Origin: CAZAFC01 sp964484675
Lineage (GTDB): Bacteria > Patescibacteriota > Saccharimonadia > Saccharimonadales > UBA4665
Length of the DNA stretch: 64,000 nucleotides
Direction: 5' to 3'
NCBI GenBank assembly: GCA_964484675.1
Contig: CAZAFC010000004.1
Location: 1-64,000, forward strand
Part shown: positions 34,356-43,226 of the stretch, piece by piece
How the letters are laid out: each line of letters starts with the position of its first letter
Position numbering within the stretch: the first letter of the stretch is position 1
Position numbers and translations under genes: made by a program
The notes under the pieces: generated by a model
What the model was told of the DNA's origin: nothing
Databases searched by the model: none
What the model saw: the letters and a program-made list of their open reading frames with translations, nothing else

Positions 34356-35009
34356 ATGCGCAAGACAACGGTCACCGACGGCCTGGTGCTGGACGACGAA
34401 ATGTACGAGCGGACCCGAGCAGCGCTCCGGATCTATGCTCCCCGAGAAGTCACGGCGTTCACATGGGAGCGTTTCACCAGCCTCACAGGCTGGCGCCTCC
34501 TTCCCAACCCCGAGCGTCTCGACGAGCCGTTCTACAAGGCCGAGTTCATCATCAAAAACGCCTATCCCTGGGAGCAAACTGTCAAGCTCAACCTCTGGAA
34601 TTCGCCCGACCTGCGTAAGGACGGCGCGCCGCTGCCGCACAGCCACCCGTGGCGATTCACCGGCCATCTGCTGATGGGCGGCTACCAAGAGGACCGCTAC
34701 CAAGTGGTGAGGCCCGATCTGCTGCTGGCGGACCGGTACGCCTCGGCGACCATCGGCATGGCCAAGTTCACGCCGGGCGTGGTGCACCTGGCTGGCGAGA
34801 GCAACCGCATCCGGCTCACGACGTTTCATGAGGTCACCAAAATTCTTGAGCCCGGGCGAACGCTTAGCCTGATGAACTGCCGCCGCGGGCTCAAGGACGG
34901 TTGGGGCTACCTCGACCCCGACACCGGCCTCTACACGCCGAACAAGCAACATCCGACGGACCCGAAGTTCAAGGCGCTGTTCCGGGCACGCAACCCGCAC
35001 TTGGGATAG
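34356..35009 (+). CDS. cupin-like hypothetical protein
   Basis: A 217-aa cytoplasmic protein. The motif LPHSHPWRFTGHLLMGGYQE near residue 90 has the His-x-His and following glycine-rich turn of a cupin metal-binding strand, and VHLAGESNRIRLTTFHEV can form the second cupin motif. The start at 34356 has AAAGGA upstream, with TATAGT at about 34313. It belongs to the GC-rich, Shine-Dalgarno gene style, with a long hairpin downstream (35019-35054). A metal or small-molecule binding role is likely; the reaction is unknown. Confidence 0.55.
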   Translation: MRKTTVTDGLVLDDEMYERTRAALRIYAPREVTAFTWERFTSLTGWRLLPNPERLDEPFYKAEFIIKNAYPWEQTVKLNLWNSPDLRKDGAPLPHSHPWRFTGHLLMGGYQEDRYQVVRPDLLLADRYASATIGMAKFTPGVVHLAGESNRIRLTTFHEVTKILEPGRTLSLMNCRRGLKDGWGYLDPDTGLYTPNKQHPTDPKFKALFRARNPHLG

Positions 35010-35018
35010 GGGGCAAGG

Positions 35019-35054
35019 CCGCGTGTGGTGCCAAACACCATGCATCACACGCGG
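35019..35054 (+). terminator. hairpin after the cupin-like gene
   Basis: CCGCGTGTG (35019-35027) pairs with CACACGCGG (35046-35054), with extra GTG/CAC-like pairing inside. No T-run follows. Confidence 0.55.
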
Positions 35055-35088
35055 TCACTCCGATAAATCCGGCGTCGCAAACATGCGG

Positions 35089-35094
35089 TATACT
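35089..35094 (+). promoter_or_regulatory. -10 box of leaderless ddl
   Basis: TATACT ends six bases before the ATG at 35101. Confidence 0.6.
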
Positions 35095-35100
35095 ACCAAC

Positions 35101-36228
35101 ATGATTATTTCTCGAGACAAAACAGCAAAGACACGCGTGGGCATATTTTTTGGCGGGCAATCGGCCGAGCATGAGGTGTCGCTCCAATCCGCCAAGAACG
35201 TGCTGGATGCGATCGACACCAGCACGTTTGAGCCGGTGCTCATCGGCATCGACAAGCAAGGCAGCTGGCACATGCTTGGCCGCGAGTGGGCCAGCCCGGA
35301 GCTCGAGCTCGGCATGTCCGATCGTTCAGCCGACGCATCCAGTCAAAAGCATCCGATCGTTACACTAGTGCCGGGGAGCGGCAGGCTGATCGACGTCGCC
35401 TCGGGCGCAGAGCTCCCGCCAATCGATGTCGCACTGCCCATTCTGCATGGCCCGCATGGCGAAGATGGCACATTGCAAGGCCTACTAGAGCTCGCGAATA
35501 TTCCGTACGTGGGGCCGGGCGTCCTCGGCTCAGCGGTAGGCATGGACAAGGACGTGATGAAGCGCCTGCTACGCCAGGCTGGCTTGCCGGTCGCGGACTG
35601 CGTGGTATTCACGCTATCACAGCGACATTTGATCAAACCGGCCGAGATTTTTGCCCAGCTTGGCACGCCAGTCTTTGTAAAGCCGGCCAACATGGGCTCG
35701 TCCATCGGTGTTGCGCGAGCCGAAACCGCCGATGCCCTCGAGACGGCCATCGACGCAGCATTTGCCTATGACGTCAAAATTTTGATCGAGTCAGCTGTCG
35801 ACGGTGACGAAATCGAGTGCGCCGTGCTGGGCAACGATCAGCCCGAGGCCTCGATTGTCGGCCGCATTCTGCCGCGCGCGGGCGATTTCTACAGTTACGA
35901 GGCAAAATATCTCGACGAAAACGGCGCCATCTTGGAAATCCCGGCCGACATTCCAGCCGATGTCAGCGACAAAGTCCGCGCCCTGGCAACGCATGCCTTT
36001 GCAACGCTCGGCTGCGAGGGCATGTCACGAGTGGATATGTTTCTCACCAAAACCGGCGACATCGTCATCAACGAAATCAACACCATCCCCGGATTCACGA
36101 AAATCAGCATGTACCCGAAACTGTGGGAAGCCTCCGGGTTGCCGTACTCGAAGCTCATAACCAAGCTCATCAATTTAGCACTCGAGCGGCAAGCGCGCCG
36201 AGCCAGCCTGAAGACAATCCTGTCTTAA
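35101..36228 (+). CDS. ddl: D-alanine--D-alanine ligase
   Basis: A 375-aa ATP-grasp ligase that joins two D-Ala for peptidoglycan precursors in the cytoplasm. Typical segments are FFGGQSAEHEVSLQSAKN at the N-terminus, LHGPHGEDGTLQGLLEL, VKPANMGSSIGV, and the metal-binding NEINTIPGFTKISMYP near the C-terminus. Length is normal. The ATG at 35101 is set by TATACT six bases upstream; a longer in-frame start is unlikely. It has no mur or fts neighbours, so it stands alone, but it shows that the organism makes its own cross-linkable peptidoglycan dipeptide. Confidence 0.96.
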   Translation: MIISRDKTAKTRVGIFFGGQSAEHEVSLQSAKNVLDAIDTSTFEPVLIGIDKQGSWHMLGREWASPELELGMSDRSADASSQKHPIVTLVPGSGRLIDVASGAELPPIDVALPILHGPHGEDGTLQGLLELANIPYVGPGVLGSAVGMDKDVMKRLLRQAGLPVADCVVFTLSQRHLIKPAEIFAQLGTPVFVKPANMGSSIGVARAETADALETAIDAAFAYDVKILIESAVDGDEIECAVLGNDQPEASIVGRILPRAGDFYSYEAKYLDENGAILEIPADIPADVSDKVRALATHAFATLGCEGMSRVDMFLTKTGDIVINEINTIPGFTKISMYPKLWEASGLPYSKLITKLINLALERQARRASLKTILS

Positions 36229-36259
36229 TGGAGCTGTTTCAGCTCGTGTGCAGAGCGCG

Positions 36260-38005
36260 CTAAGCTTTGGGGTCAACCGCTTGACGGATGCCACGAATCT
36301 TTTTGATGAATGCCTCTTGGTTGGAGCGATGATCAAGTGCCAAAATGGCCAGCACATCTTTTGCGGGCTTAATGAAATACACACGCGAGTCTTTGGCGGC
36401 CACAGTGCGCAAGGGCAATCCAGCGGCTTCGCTCGGCTTGAATTTGTGCACAGGATACTCTTTTTTCTCGGGTGCGCGCGCATTCTCATCGCCAGCTTCT
36501 GCAGGAATCTCGGCAGAAGGATTAGCCGGATCGCTCCATGCAAGGTGCAGCGAAACCTCGCGCAACGGTCTCACGCCACGGCGATATCCCGGTGGAAAAT
36601 CGGTTCGCGCCATAAATGTCATCATGTGCTCAATATCTTCGCGTAGTGTGTCGCCGCCCTGGCCGGTTCTGCTCAAAAAATCCTCGACAATCGCGTGAAT
36701 TCCATCAGTCGCCGTACCGTCTTTGACGTTGCACGTGAGCATTCGCATCGGCGGGCTTGGGGGAGCATCAACTTCGGCGGGCGCAAGCTCCGCCAGATTT
36801 GCAACGGCCAATTGACCCGCTGCTTGTTTGGCGTTTTTTCGATGCTTGCGTTTCAGCTCGTGCTTTATGGGCACCAAGGTTGCATTACCGCGCTGCGACA
36901 CGCTTGACAGATGCCGCAAAACCTCAAGCGCCAAGACTTCGAGCGCATGCTCAAACTGCTCAACTGAATCGCCGGTTTGCATGAGTCCGTTCTCCTTGAG
37001 CCAGCGGTGCGAGCGCGAAAAATTACTCTCAAGCCCCGTCAAAATCAGATGCTTAGCCCCCAGCAGTCGTTCCTGGTGCTCAGTCGGCCAATCGGTATGC
37101 GTCGCAGCCAGCTTGTCGTAAAATGCGCTCTCACCTTCGCTTTCTACGCCGTTAAATTTCGCGAAGTAAGCGATAGTTTGGTGTAATTTTGCAAAACTCG
37201 TGCCAGTGACATCCCGGCGAGCGACAAACTCAACCAGATCTCGCGCAATCAACTCGTCGAACGCGCCGCTCGAAAATTCAGCCGTAAGCGCAGGCTGCAG
37301 GCCTGAATCTGCCAAAATACTAAACGTCGCGAGCTCCCTGCCCGCCGACCAGTCGACCTGGCCGTATCGACGTGCCGCAAAACCGCGTTCCATACGATCG
37401 CCACCGGAGGCAAGCGCTTTGAGGAGCGTAAATCGCCCGCCGACGCTGCTCATTGCGGTCGTGATTTCCTCGCCAATGATATTGGTCATTCTGTTCAAGC
37501 CGCGAACCGAATTCGCCGCCAGCAAAAAATAATCTTCGGCGTTGCCCAACAGCCCGTTCGCCACGCCACCAACGGTCTGCTTGGCCGCCGCCGCACCAGC
37601 TTCGGGGTCGTCGTATGACGCAATCAGCCGGGCGCCGCTCATCAATGCCCATCGGGCTGCGTCTGCCGACTTGCCAAGGCCTTCGCGAAGTGCTTTACGG
37701 TTGAACGCAATCGGCGGATCTTTTTTGCCGTCGGTAGTGTCGTCGTCGGGCTCGCTATCGTTTTCGCCGCCCGACGCTGACGCAAGCTCCGGCTCCGCTT
37801 CATCCTCGACATGGTCGGATGCTCGCGCATTCTTGTCGCCCTCGGTGGCATTAATCTGCGCCATCCCCTCAGGCAAACTCGGAACAAGCGCGTACACTTC
37901 TTCCGAAAACACTTCAAAAAGCTTTCGGTCCTCATAAACGCCGGCAAGCTCGGGGCTCACGCCAAAGGCGAGATTTGTCTCAAATGGCGGTAATCCTTCT
38001 CGCAT
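36260..38005 (-). CDS. long hypothetical protein with ParE/RelE-like C-terminus
   Basis: A 581-aa soluble protein. After an N-terminal part comes an acidic, low-complexity linker (residues 65-95, with many Glu, Asp and Ser). The middle is helical (ARLIASYDDPEAGAAAAKQT, AIYFAKFNG-like repeats are absent). The last 60 residues (PLRTVAAKDSRVYFIKPAKD, VLAILALDHRSNQEAFIKKI) look like the strand pattern of RelE/ParE-fold toxins. TATAGA lies about 15 bases before the ATG. No antitoxin gene is adjacent. It might be a very long RelE-fold fusion or a chance similarity. Confidence 0.5.
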   Translation of the reverse strand: MREGLPPFETNLAFGVSPELAGVYEDRKLFEVFSEEVYALVPSLPEGMAQINATEGDKNARASDHVEDEAEPELASASGGENDSEPDDDTTDGKKDPPIAFNRKALREGLGKSADAARWALMSGARLIASYDDPEAGAAAAKQTVGGVANGLLGNAEDYFLLAANSVRGLNRMTNIIGEEITTAMSSVGGRFTLLKALASGGDRMERGFAARRYGQVDWSAGRELATFSILADSGLQPALTAEFSSGAFDELIARDLVEFVARRDVTGTSFAKLHQTIAYFAKFNGVESEGESAFYDKLAATHTDWPTEHQERLLGAKHLILTGLESNFSRSHRWLKENGLMQTGDSVEQFEHALEVLALEVLRHLSSVSQRGNATLVPIKHELKRKHRKNAKQAAGQLAVANLAELAPAEVDAPPSPPMRMLTCNVKDGTATDGIHAIVEDFLSRTGQGGDTLREDIEHMMTFMARTDFPPGYRRGVRPLREVSLHLAWSDPANPSAEIPAEAGDENARAPEKKEYPVHKFKPSEAAGLPLRTVAAKDSRVYFIKPAKDVLAILALDHRSNQEAFIKKIRGIRQAVDPKA

Positions 38006-38175
38006 ATTTGTCTGATTCTATACTAGTCTTGGCACGGCAGCAACAGCATTACATATGTGCGCTCGGCGGGAAAAATCTCACACTAAAAATATATAAATCG
38101 GAGCTGCCGCTGCTACCGCGAGACACCGATCGCACAAAATGGTAAACTATAAGGAGTATCAAGCAAGGAGAAATT

Positions 38176-38493
38176 ATGAAGCAATATCATGCCCAGTGCG
38201 CCAAGGTCATGGCCAAGCCCGGCCAGCGCGACGAGCTCGTGCGGCAGCTTACGCAGAGCAGCGAGCTGCTGAAAGACGTGCCCGACTGTCTCTACTACTT
38301 GATCGGCACGACCGACGAGCCTGACGCGGTTTGCATCTCCGAGCTGTGGACGTCCAAGGAAGCCAAGGACGCGTTCGGCGCTCGCCCCGACGTTGCCGAA
38401 TCGATGAAAAGCACGTTCGTGCCCTTGCTCGCATCGATGGACAAGCCTATCGTTACGACAATGGTCGCCGGCGTCGGCGTATCCTGGCAATAA
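38176..38493 (+). CDS. antibiotic biosynthesis monooxygenase (ABM) domain protein
   Basis: A 105-aa dimeric ferredoxin-like protein of the ABM/YgiN type, which act on quinones or as heme-degrading or small oxygenases. Key segments are AKPGQRDELVRQLTQSSELL, DCLYYLIGTTDEPDAVCISE and LWTSKEAKDAFGARPDVAES. AAGGAG lies before the ATG. The PEBP gene starts 29 bases downstream, so both are probably cotranscribed. The substrate is unknown. Confidence 0.85.
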   Translation: MKQYHAQCAKVMAKPGQRDELVRQLTQSSELLKDVPDCLYYLIGTTDEPDAVCISELWTSKEAKDAFGARPDVAESMKSTFVPLLASMDKPIVTTMVAGVGVSWQ

Positions 38494-38522
38494 ACACGAA
38501 ATATAATGAACGGTGAGGCGCA

Positions 38523-38969
38523 ATGCAACTGACGAGTCCGGCTTTTGAACATATGAGCACAATTCCCGCTGAGTACGGGTTTGAGGGTGAGAACAAAAAT
38601 CCGCCGCTCGCTATGAGTGGCGTGCCGGCCGGCGCGACCAGCTTGGCGATTCTCATGCATGATCCGGACGCGGTGCGAGGGGATTTTCTGCACTGGGTGG
38701 CGTGGAATCTGCCAGCCAGCACCACCAACATTGCGCCGGGCGCACTGCCCGCTGGCGCTATCACTGGACAGAACAGCATAGGCCAGGCCGAGTACATGCG
38801 GCCGGCACCGCCGCCAGGCAGCGGCACGCATCATTATATGTTTACGCTGTATGCGCTCGATAGTTCTTTGGATTTGCCCCCGGACGCGTCGCGCGCCGAC
38901 ATCGAGTCTGCCATTGCTGCTCATACGCTTGCGACGGCCGACCTGACCGGTCTGTACGGTCGCGGGTAG
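38523..38969 (+). CDS. YbhB/YbcL family (PEBP) protein
   Basis: A 148-aa phosphatidylethanolamine-binding-protein-like fold. The segments NKNPPLAMSGVPAGATSLAI, MHDPDAVRGDFLHWVAWN and GTHHYMFTLYALDSSLDLP are diagnostic, including the DPD and GxHRY-like (here GTHHY) pocket motifs. It is cytoplasmic with no signal peptide. The family binds anionic small ligands; the role in bacteria is unclear. Probably an operon with the ABM gene. The ribosome site is weak (GTGAGG). Confidence 0.9.
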   Translation: MQLTSPAFEHMSTIPAEYGFEGENKNPPLAMSGVPAGATSLAILMHDPDAVRGDFLHWVAWNLPASTTNIAPGALPAGAITGQNSIGQAEYMRPAPPPGSGTHHYMFTLYALDSSLDLPPDASRADIESAIAAHTLATADLTGLYGRG

Positions 38970-39086
38970 CTCGCCCGTCAGTCCGATTCACTGAGGCGGT
39001 ATCGCCCGGTGCGCATAATTGCGGATCGGCTGTTTTATGATATAGTTGTGTGGTCTGCGGTCATGACTCTCAAAGGAGAAATCTCC

Positions 39087-40130
39087 ATGGCAGTACCTCG
39101 AAAACCGAAACAGGTTCAATCCCGGACCTTCGGACTTAGCGTCGAAGCGATCCCGGACGTCGATAACCTCATCGAGAACGATGACCCCGAGAAGCTGCAA
39201 AAGGCTCTCGAAAGAGCCGGCCTCACACGACTCGCCGAACAGGCCGGGCCAATCCAGAAGGCAGAACGGGCAGCCCTAGCCAACGTGGAGCTGACGTCGG
39301 CCGACTGGGAGCGCTACCGAGCGCTGCTCACAGAGCTGGCTCGACCCGAGACCTACAGTGGCGCCGTGCCGCCCCCCGAGGTTCGAGTCGCGCTCCAGCT
39401 TGCACGAGAAGCCAAGTTGTTCGACACCATCCAGATGCTGAGCGGCCAGGACAATACCGAGACGCTCGTGGTGGGCGTCGTGGAAGGCGCTCGTCCGCGC
39501 TACTTTCTCATTGCGCAGTGGGGCACCCGGCTCACCAGTGTCGAAGATCTGCACGCTCGACACGACCTACGGAGCGCCCGCTCAAGTGCACGACGATGGG
39601 TCGGGCTCGACGGTGGCACGAATCAGGTAGCGCTCGAAGCCATGGTGATCGTTTTGGGCGCGGTGCTGCTCCCGCTGAATCTCATCAGCTGGTGGCTGTA
39701 CATGCCCATTCTGGTCGCTGTGATGGCGCGGAGTGGCTTTGTCGTCGCTCGCAACACAAGCCGGTGGAGCAGCAGACGCTTCAACTGCGGCATGCTCATC
39801 GCGGTGCAACTCGCGCTCGGCATCGGGATCGGCGGCGTCAAGCTCCACACCTGGAACACCAAACCGCGAACTATCGAGGTCACGGTGTGTGGCGTCGGAG
39901 ATCGACGCGACATCATCACGACCAGCCGCGGTAACTTCTCGCTCGAGGCCGGACAGTACAACGGCACCTACTACCCCGCCATCACCGACACACTGGCCAC
40001 CTCGTTCGTCGGCCACGCGATGCTTGTGACCATTCACGGCCACAACCTCGACGGATATCACGACGGCACTAGCGGCCCATACGTCACTGCGGCGACCACG
40101 ATCGGCGTCAGGCAGTGCGGCAGTAGCTGA
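39087..40130 (+). CDS. membrane protein, paralogous family A, copy 1
   Basis: A 347-aa protein. The first 190 residues are cytoplasmic, with QKALERAGLTRLAEQAGP and RYFLIAQWGTRLTSVEDL. Three hydrophobic segments follow (VIVLGAVLLPLNLISWWLY, MPILVAVMARSGFVV, MLIAVQLALGIGIGGV). The C-terminal 100 residues lie outside: an Arg-x-Ile-x-Val-x-Val-Cys strand, GNFSLEAGQYNGTYYP, and a last Cys near the end, likely a disulfide. The same layout occurs at 43227 and in part at 40341 and 44466. A ribosome site (AAAGGAG) and a TATGAT-like -10 support the start. Function is unknown. Confidence 0.62.
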   Translation: MAVPRKPKQVQSRTFGLSVEAIPDVDNLIENDDPEKLQKALERAGLTRLAEQAGPIQKAERAALANVELTSADWERYRALLTELARPETYSGAVPPPEVRVALQLAREAKLFDTIQMLSGQDNTETLVVGVVEGARPRYFLIAQWGTRLTSVEDLHARHDLRSARSSARRWVGLDGGTNQVALEAMVIVLGAVLLPLNLISWWLYMPILVAVMARSGFVVARNTSRWSSRRFNCGMLIAVQLALGIGIGGVKLHTWNTKPRTIEVTVCGVGDRRDIITTSRGNFSLEAGQYNGTYYPAITDTLATSFVGHAMLVTIHGHNLDGYHDGTSGPYVTAATTIGVRQCGSS

Positions 40131-40340
40131 CACCCAAATCCGCTCCGATCGCAGACACTCGGGCACGGCCTGGCTGCGCTGGATGGCCCATGCCACCCGC
40201 CAGTCAGGCCACCCGTTCTTATTATTCAAACTCGCTCCCTGCCGGAAGAGAAACCTTCATTTGTTCGTATAACTTGCGCGTTTGTAGGACCGATTGTATA
40301 ATATGCCGGTCCGTGCTCTTTCTCTGAGAGGAGATGTTCC

Positions 40341-40934
40341 ATGACAATGTCCGACGAAACGCCGCAGAACAAGGTCAAGCCCCCGCGCGAGCGGCCCGCC
40401 TGGCGCAAGCGCAACACGTGGCAGCAGTCGCTCGCGCTCGTCACCATGACCATCGGCCTGGGCGCAGCTACGATGCCGCTGATGTACATCAGCTGGTGGT
40501 TCTACCTGCTGGCGTTGGCCGCGGCCATGATGATCAGCGTCACCATCACGTGGCGCTCAACGCAGCCCTGGGACGGCGCGCGCATCAGGGTCGGCGGATT
40601 CGTGGTGGTCAATATCGTGCTGCTGCTCGTGCTCGGCGGCGTCCGGCTCCACACCAACTACATGGAGTCGCGAACCATCGACGTCGCCGTGTGCGACTCT
40701 CGCGATGTGGCCAGCAGCGACGGCGACCACGCCGACACCCAGATCTCGACCGACCAGGGTAAGTACATCCTGGAGGCCGGCGTCTACGGCAACACGTACC
40801 GCAAGAAGCCGAACTACGACTACGGCCAAACGCTGAAGGGCAACCGGCTGCGCCTGACGTACCACGGCGGCAGCTGGTTCGGCGGCCCCTATGTCACAGG
40901 GGTGCAATACATCGGCAAGGTCGTGTGCGACTGA
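40341..40934 (+). CDS. membrane protein, paralogous family A, copy 2 (short)
   Basis: A 197-aa protein with only the membrane and outer parts of the family: a basic N-terminus (PPRERPAWRKRNTWQQ), three hydrophobic segments, and the C-terminal domain with SRTIDVAVCDSRD, GKYILEAGVYGNTY, LRLTYHGG, GPYVTGV and a final Cys. The cytoplasmic domain of copies 1 and 3 is missing. GAGAGGAG lies upstream; TATAATATG at about 40297 is the -10. A 58-base element identical to one after copy 3 lies directly downstream (40952-41009). Confidence 0.6.
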   Translation: MTMSDETPQNKVKPPRERPAWRKRNTWQQSLALVTMTIGLGAATMPLMYISWWFYLLALAAAMMISVTITWRSTQPWDGARIRVGGFVVVNIVLLLVLGGVRLHTNYMESRTIDVAVCDSRDVASSDGDHADTQISTDQGKYILEAGVYGNTYRKKPNYDYGQTLKGNRLRLTYHGGSWFGGPYVTGVQYIGKVVCD

Positions 40935-40951
40935 GCGACACAGACGAACGA

Positions 40952-41009
40952 CGGCGCGGGCCTGATTGGCGGCGGCAATTGCCTCCAACCAATCAGTGCC
41001 CGCGCCATC
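40952..41009 (+). repeat. 58-bp hairpin element, copy 1
   Basis: Identical over 58 bases to 44302-44359. It can fold as GGCGCGGGC...CTGATTGG against CCAATCAG...GCCCGCGCC with an inner GGCAATTGCC. Both copies lie just after family A genes. The rest of the 510-base stretch 40935-41444 holds a decayed small reading frame (41083-41205) and a terminator (41271-41325). Confidence 0.85.
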
Positions 41010-41082
41010 CCCCACATTATTCACAAGCCTGCAAACGACCTTCTGGCGGCACGTAGAAACTCTTGCGCTATAAACAATAGTC

Positions 41083-41205
41083 ATCACCGAGGACTACCTC
41101 GAGGGCACAGAAGTCTGGTGCACCTTCGACGGCGAGCCGCCGAAACCGAAGTCAGCGCCCGCTGGCACCGAACGCCGCGGCTTCTGGGGCCGGCACCGTC
41201 GCTAG
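41083..41205 (+). pseudogene. possible 40-aa gene without a normal start codon
   Basis: An open frame of 40 codons (ITEDYLEGTEVWCTFDGEPP, then a Pro/Lys/Arg-rich tail) ends at a TAG at 41203. It reads as real protein but begins with ATA, GTC, ATC after an in-frame TAA at 41071 and has no ATG, GTG or TTG. TATAAA at 41069-41074 would suit a leaderless promoter. It may be a gene with a mutated start, or start on ATC or ATA. Confidence 0.3.
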
Positions 41206-41270
41206 TGGTTGACGCGCCCGTCGCGCCGACCAAGCGAGGTCACACCACAACAAAATAGAGGAAAAAGAAC

Positions 41271-41325
41271 GCCCTGCATCCGGCACACACACGTACAACG
41301 TGCACCGGATCGCAGGGCTTCTTTT
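41271..41325 (+). terminator. hairpin with T-rich tail
   Basis: GCCCTGC (41271-41277) pairs with GCAGGGC (41312-41318), extended by a CCGG inner stem and ACGT arms, then TTCTTTTAT. It could end transcripts from the region upstream. Confidence 0.7.
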
Positions 41326-41444
41326 ATATTCTGTATCTACCTCGATAGATACATGGCGTATCTTGTGACAAGATTTGTAATAAACCAATTTTCAGTTTAT
41401 AATTATGTCAGTCCGACGAACGCCTTCTACCGAGGAGACATCCT

Positions 41445-42101
41445 ATGTTCATCGCACTGTACACCGCCGACGGCACTCCGATCAGCGTGTCCGAACCGGA
41501 CAAATTGATCGGCATGACGTTCAACAAGCGCTACTTCCGGAAGCAATTCCCGGGCTCCGGCAGCTACTGGTTCGTGTGGGACTGCGGCTCCAACGACCAG
41601 CGTGGCAGCGGGTTCTACCTGATCTCGGTCTACAACCTCTCCGAGGAATGCCAGGTCAGCTACGCCAACCACGCCGCGAGCTACGCACACTTCGACCTGG
41701 AGCAGGCCATCGCCGTGCACAAGGACGAGCGGCCGCACGCCGGCATCATCATGCCGCCCAACGTCGAGGCCCTCATCCGCGATCACGTCCGGTACTACGA
41801 AGGCACAGACCTCGAGACGGAGGATGCGAACCGCCATGCGGTCCAGACGCGGCCGGCAGCCGACATCGCGCAGGCACTGCACAAGCTGACCGGCAAGGAC
41901 GCCACGACATTCGGCGAAGACTACGGCAGCCGGATGGTGCCGATCTTCGAGCTGGGAACGGGGCTGTCGTTCTTCCTGGACGAGAATGGCGTGCCCGAGC
42001 GTCTGTACTCCGCCTGCCTGCGCGCGACCGTGCCCTTCCGGCACCGGCTGCGTCTGTGGCGGCTCACGATCCGGCTCGGCCACGCGCTCGAGAACCAGTA
42101 G
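41445..42101 (+). CDS. hypothetical protein, 218 aa
   Basis: Not recognised. A soluble protein starting MFIALYTADGTPISVSEPD, with GSYWFVWDCGSNDQRGSGFY in the first third and ISVYNLSEECQVSYANHAAS after it. The later part is charged and helical, with basic RHRLRLWRLTIRLGHALE at the end. TATAAT lies about 45 bases upstream and GAGGAG precedes the ATG, the GC-rich gene style. It ends at a 15-bp perfect hairpin (42124-42170). No signal peptide is present. Confidence 0.6.
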   Translation: MFIALYTADGTPISVSEPDKLIGMTFNKRYFRKQFPGSGSYWFVWDCGSNDQRGSGFYLISVYNLSEECQVSYANHAASYAHFDLEQAIAVHKDERPHAGIIMPPNVEALIRDHVRYYEGTDLETEDANRHAVQTRPAADIAQALHKLTGKDATTFGEDYGSRMVPIFELGTGLSFFLDENGVPERLYSACLRATVPFRHRLRLWRLTIRLGHALENQ

Positions 42102-42123
42102 CCACGCAGCAAGGTGTACAAAA

Positions 42124-42170
42124 CGTGCCTGGGGCGAACATCGTGTATTTCACGATTCGCCCCAGGCACG
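42124..42170 (+). terminator. long nested perfect hairpin
   Basis: CGTGCCTGGGGCGAA (42124-42138) pairs with TTCGCCCCAGGCACG (42156-42170), and the loop has a second stem (ATCGTG with CACGAT). No T-run follows. Confidence 0.65.
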
Positions 42171-42244
42171 AGACCATCTAAACGCAATACACTTACAACA
42201 CCATACCAGCAACTTTGTTCAAACTCTACTCGCAAGCTTTATGT

Positions 42245-42526
42245 CTACAAACGCTCCGGGCGTGTGTCGGGCCCGACCGTGCGGTCGTTGTTATCGGCTG
42301 CCTGGCTCATGCCTTCCTGATAGGCTTCATCGGCATCAAGGTCGGTGTCGCCAGCCGGCTCGTCGAGCGGCTCAGCCTCGGTGTCAGTCGCCGGAGTAGC
42401 TGGCGTGGCGCCATCCTCGGGCAGCCGCTCTTGGTCATTGCCGGGGTGAAATGTGCCGCCATAGCGAGCATCTTCGAGTGAATTGTCGAGCGTCTCGCGC
42501 CCTGGTGCATGTTCGTCGTTATCCAT
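42245..42526 (-). CDS. small acidic disordered protein
   Basis: A 93-aa protein, very rich in Asp, Glu, Thr, Pro and Ala, with no hydrophobic core (TPATPATDTEAEPLDEPAGD). It is likely intrinsically disordered. The start at 42526 is set by TATAAT seven bases upstream (leaderless); a longer in-frame start is unlikely. Short acidic proteins like this are frequent in CPR genomes. No function is known. Confidence 0.55.
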   Translation of the reverse strand: MDNDEHAPGRETLDNSLEDARYGGTFHPGNDQERLPEDGATPATPATDTEAEPLDEPAGDTDLDADEAYQEGMSQAADNNDRTVGPDTRPERL

Positions 42527-42656
42527 AAGCTCTATTATACACCTTAACCGCGCACGGGCCTGCCAAAAAACCAAAGCACCACAAAACGCCGCTCAGACAT
42601 GAGTTGCACGGTACGGTATAATGAGCACGTTCGGGATGCCGAAAAGAGAGGTTGAC

Positions 42657-43052
42657 ATGATCATCGCCAAACAAGGCGCATCGATTGCCGAGCTGCGCCA
42701 GGTCATGGGCGTTGGTAAGCCCGTCGAGTTCGACCATGGCAAGTTCACCATGACCGTGGACATGCTCTGTGCGGTCGGCGCGCTCGACCTGCCCGTCGAA
42801 CTGCCCGATCACCCCACGGCAGACAACGCCAGCGCCTGGTATATCGGAGGTCAGACAAAGGCGCGAAAAGAAGAAGACCGCGAATGGTGCCCCGCGCTGG
42901 CCGTGGCCAGATTTAACTCCAGGGGCGAGATGGTGCACGCCAAGATCTTCGTCGTGCCTGGCGAAGATGATCAGGCCGACTTCGACCCCGGCATCATGCT
43001 CAACGACGCGCTCAGGCGCATCATGAGCCTCACCGGCTCAGCCAGTCGCTGA
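42657..43052 (+). CDS. hypothetical protein, 131 aa
   Basis: A soluble protein not recognised as a known family. It starts IIAKQGASIAELRQVMGVGK and has KFTMTVDMLCAVGALDLPVE, then PALAVARFNSRGEMVHAKIF. The alternating strands suggest an alpha/beta domain. The start at 42657 has GAGAGG upstream, with TATAAT at about 42615; an in-frame ATG at 42621 is less likely. It is in the GC-rich style and ends at a 15-bp hairpin (43061-43102). Confidence 0.55.
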   Translation: MIIAKQGASIAELRQVMGVGKPVEFDHGKFTMTVDMLCAVGALDLPVELPDHPTADNASAWYIGGQTKARKEEDREWCPALAVARFNSRGEMVHAKIFVVPGEDDQADFDPGIMLNDALRRIMSLTGSASR

Positions 43053-43060
43053 ACCGAACA

Positions 43061-43102
43061 GCTCAGTAGTCGCGGGAGCACCGCTTGCCGCGACTACTGA
43101 GC
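43061..43102 (+). terminator. long perfect hairpin
   Basis: GCTCAGTAGTCGCGG (43061-43075) pairs fully with CCGCGACTACTGAGC (43088-43102), 15 bp and a 12-base loop, ending 50 bases after the gene stop at 43052. A weak T-rich stretch (CTATCTTTTC) follows. Confidence 0.7.
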
Positions 43103-43226
43103 TCTATCTTTTCATGTTGCTGCCACGCTGAGGCACTTTTTATATGAGCGCGCCGCCGATTTGTAACTGCCCTGATATATGGTACTATTTCCCTGTCTGT
43201 GATCATTCTCTCGAGAGAGGCAAACC

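Noticed and set aside
40557..41087. Minus-strand frame over the short family A gene and the 58-base element
   Set aside because: Antisense to a gene with good promoter and ribosome site.
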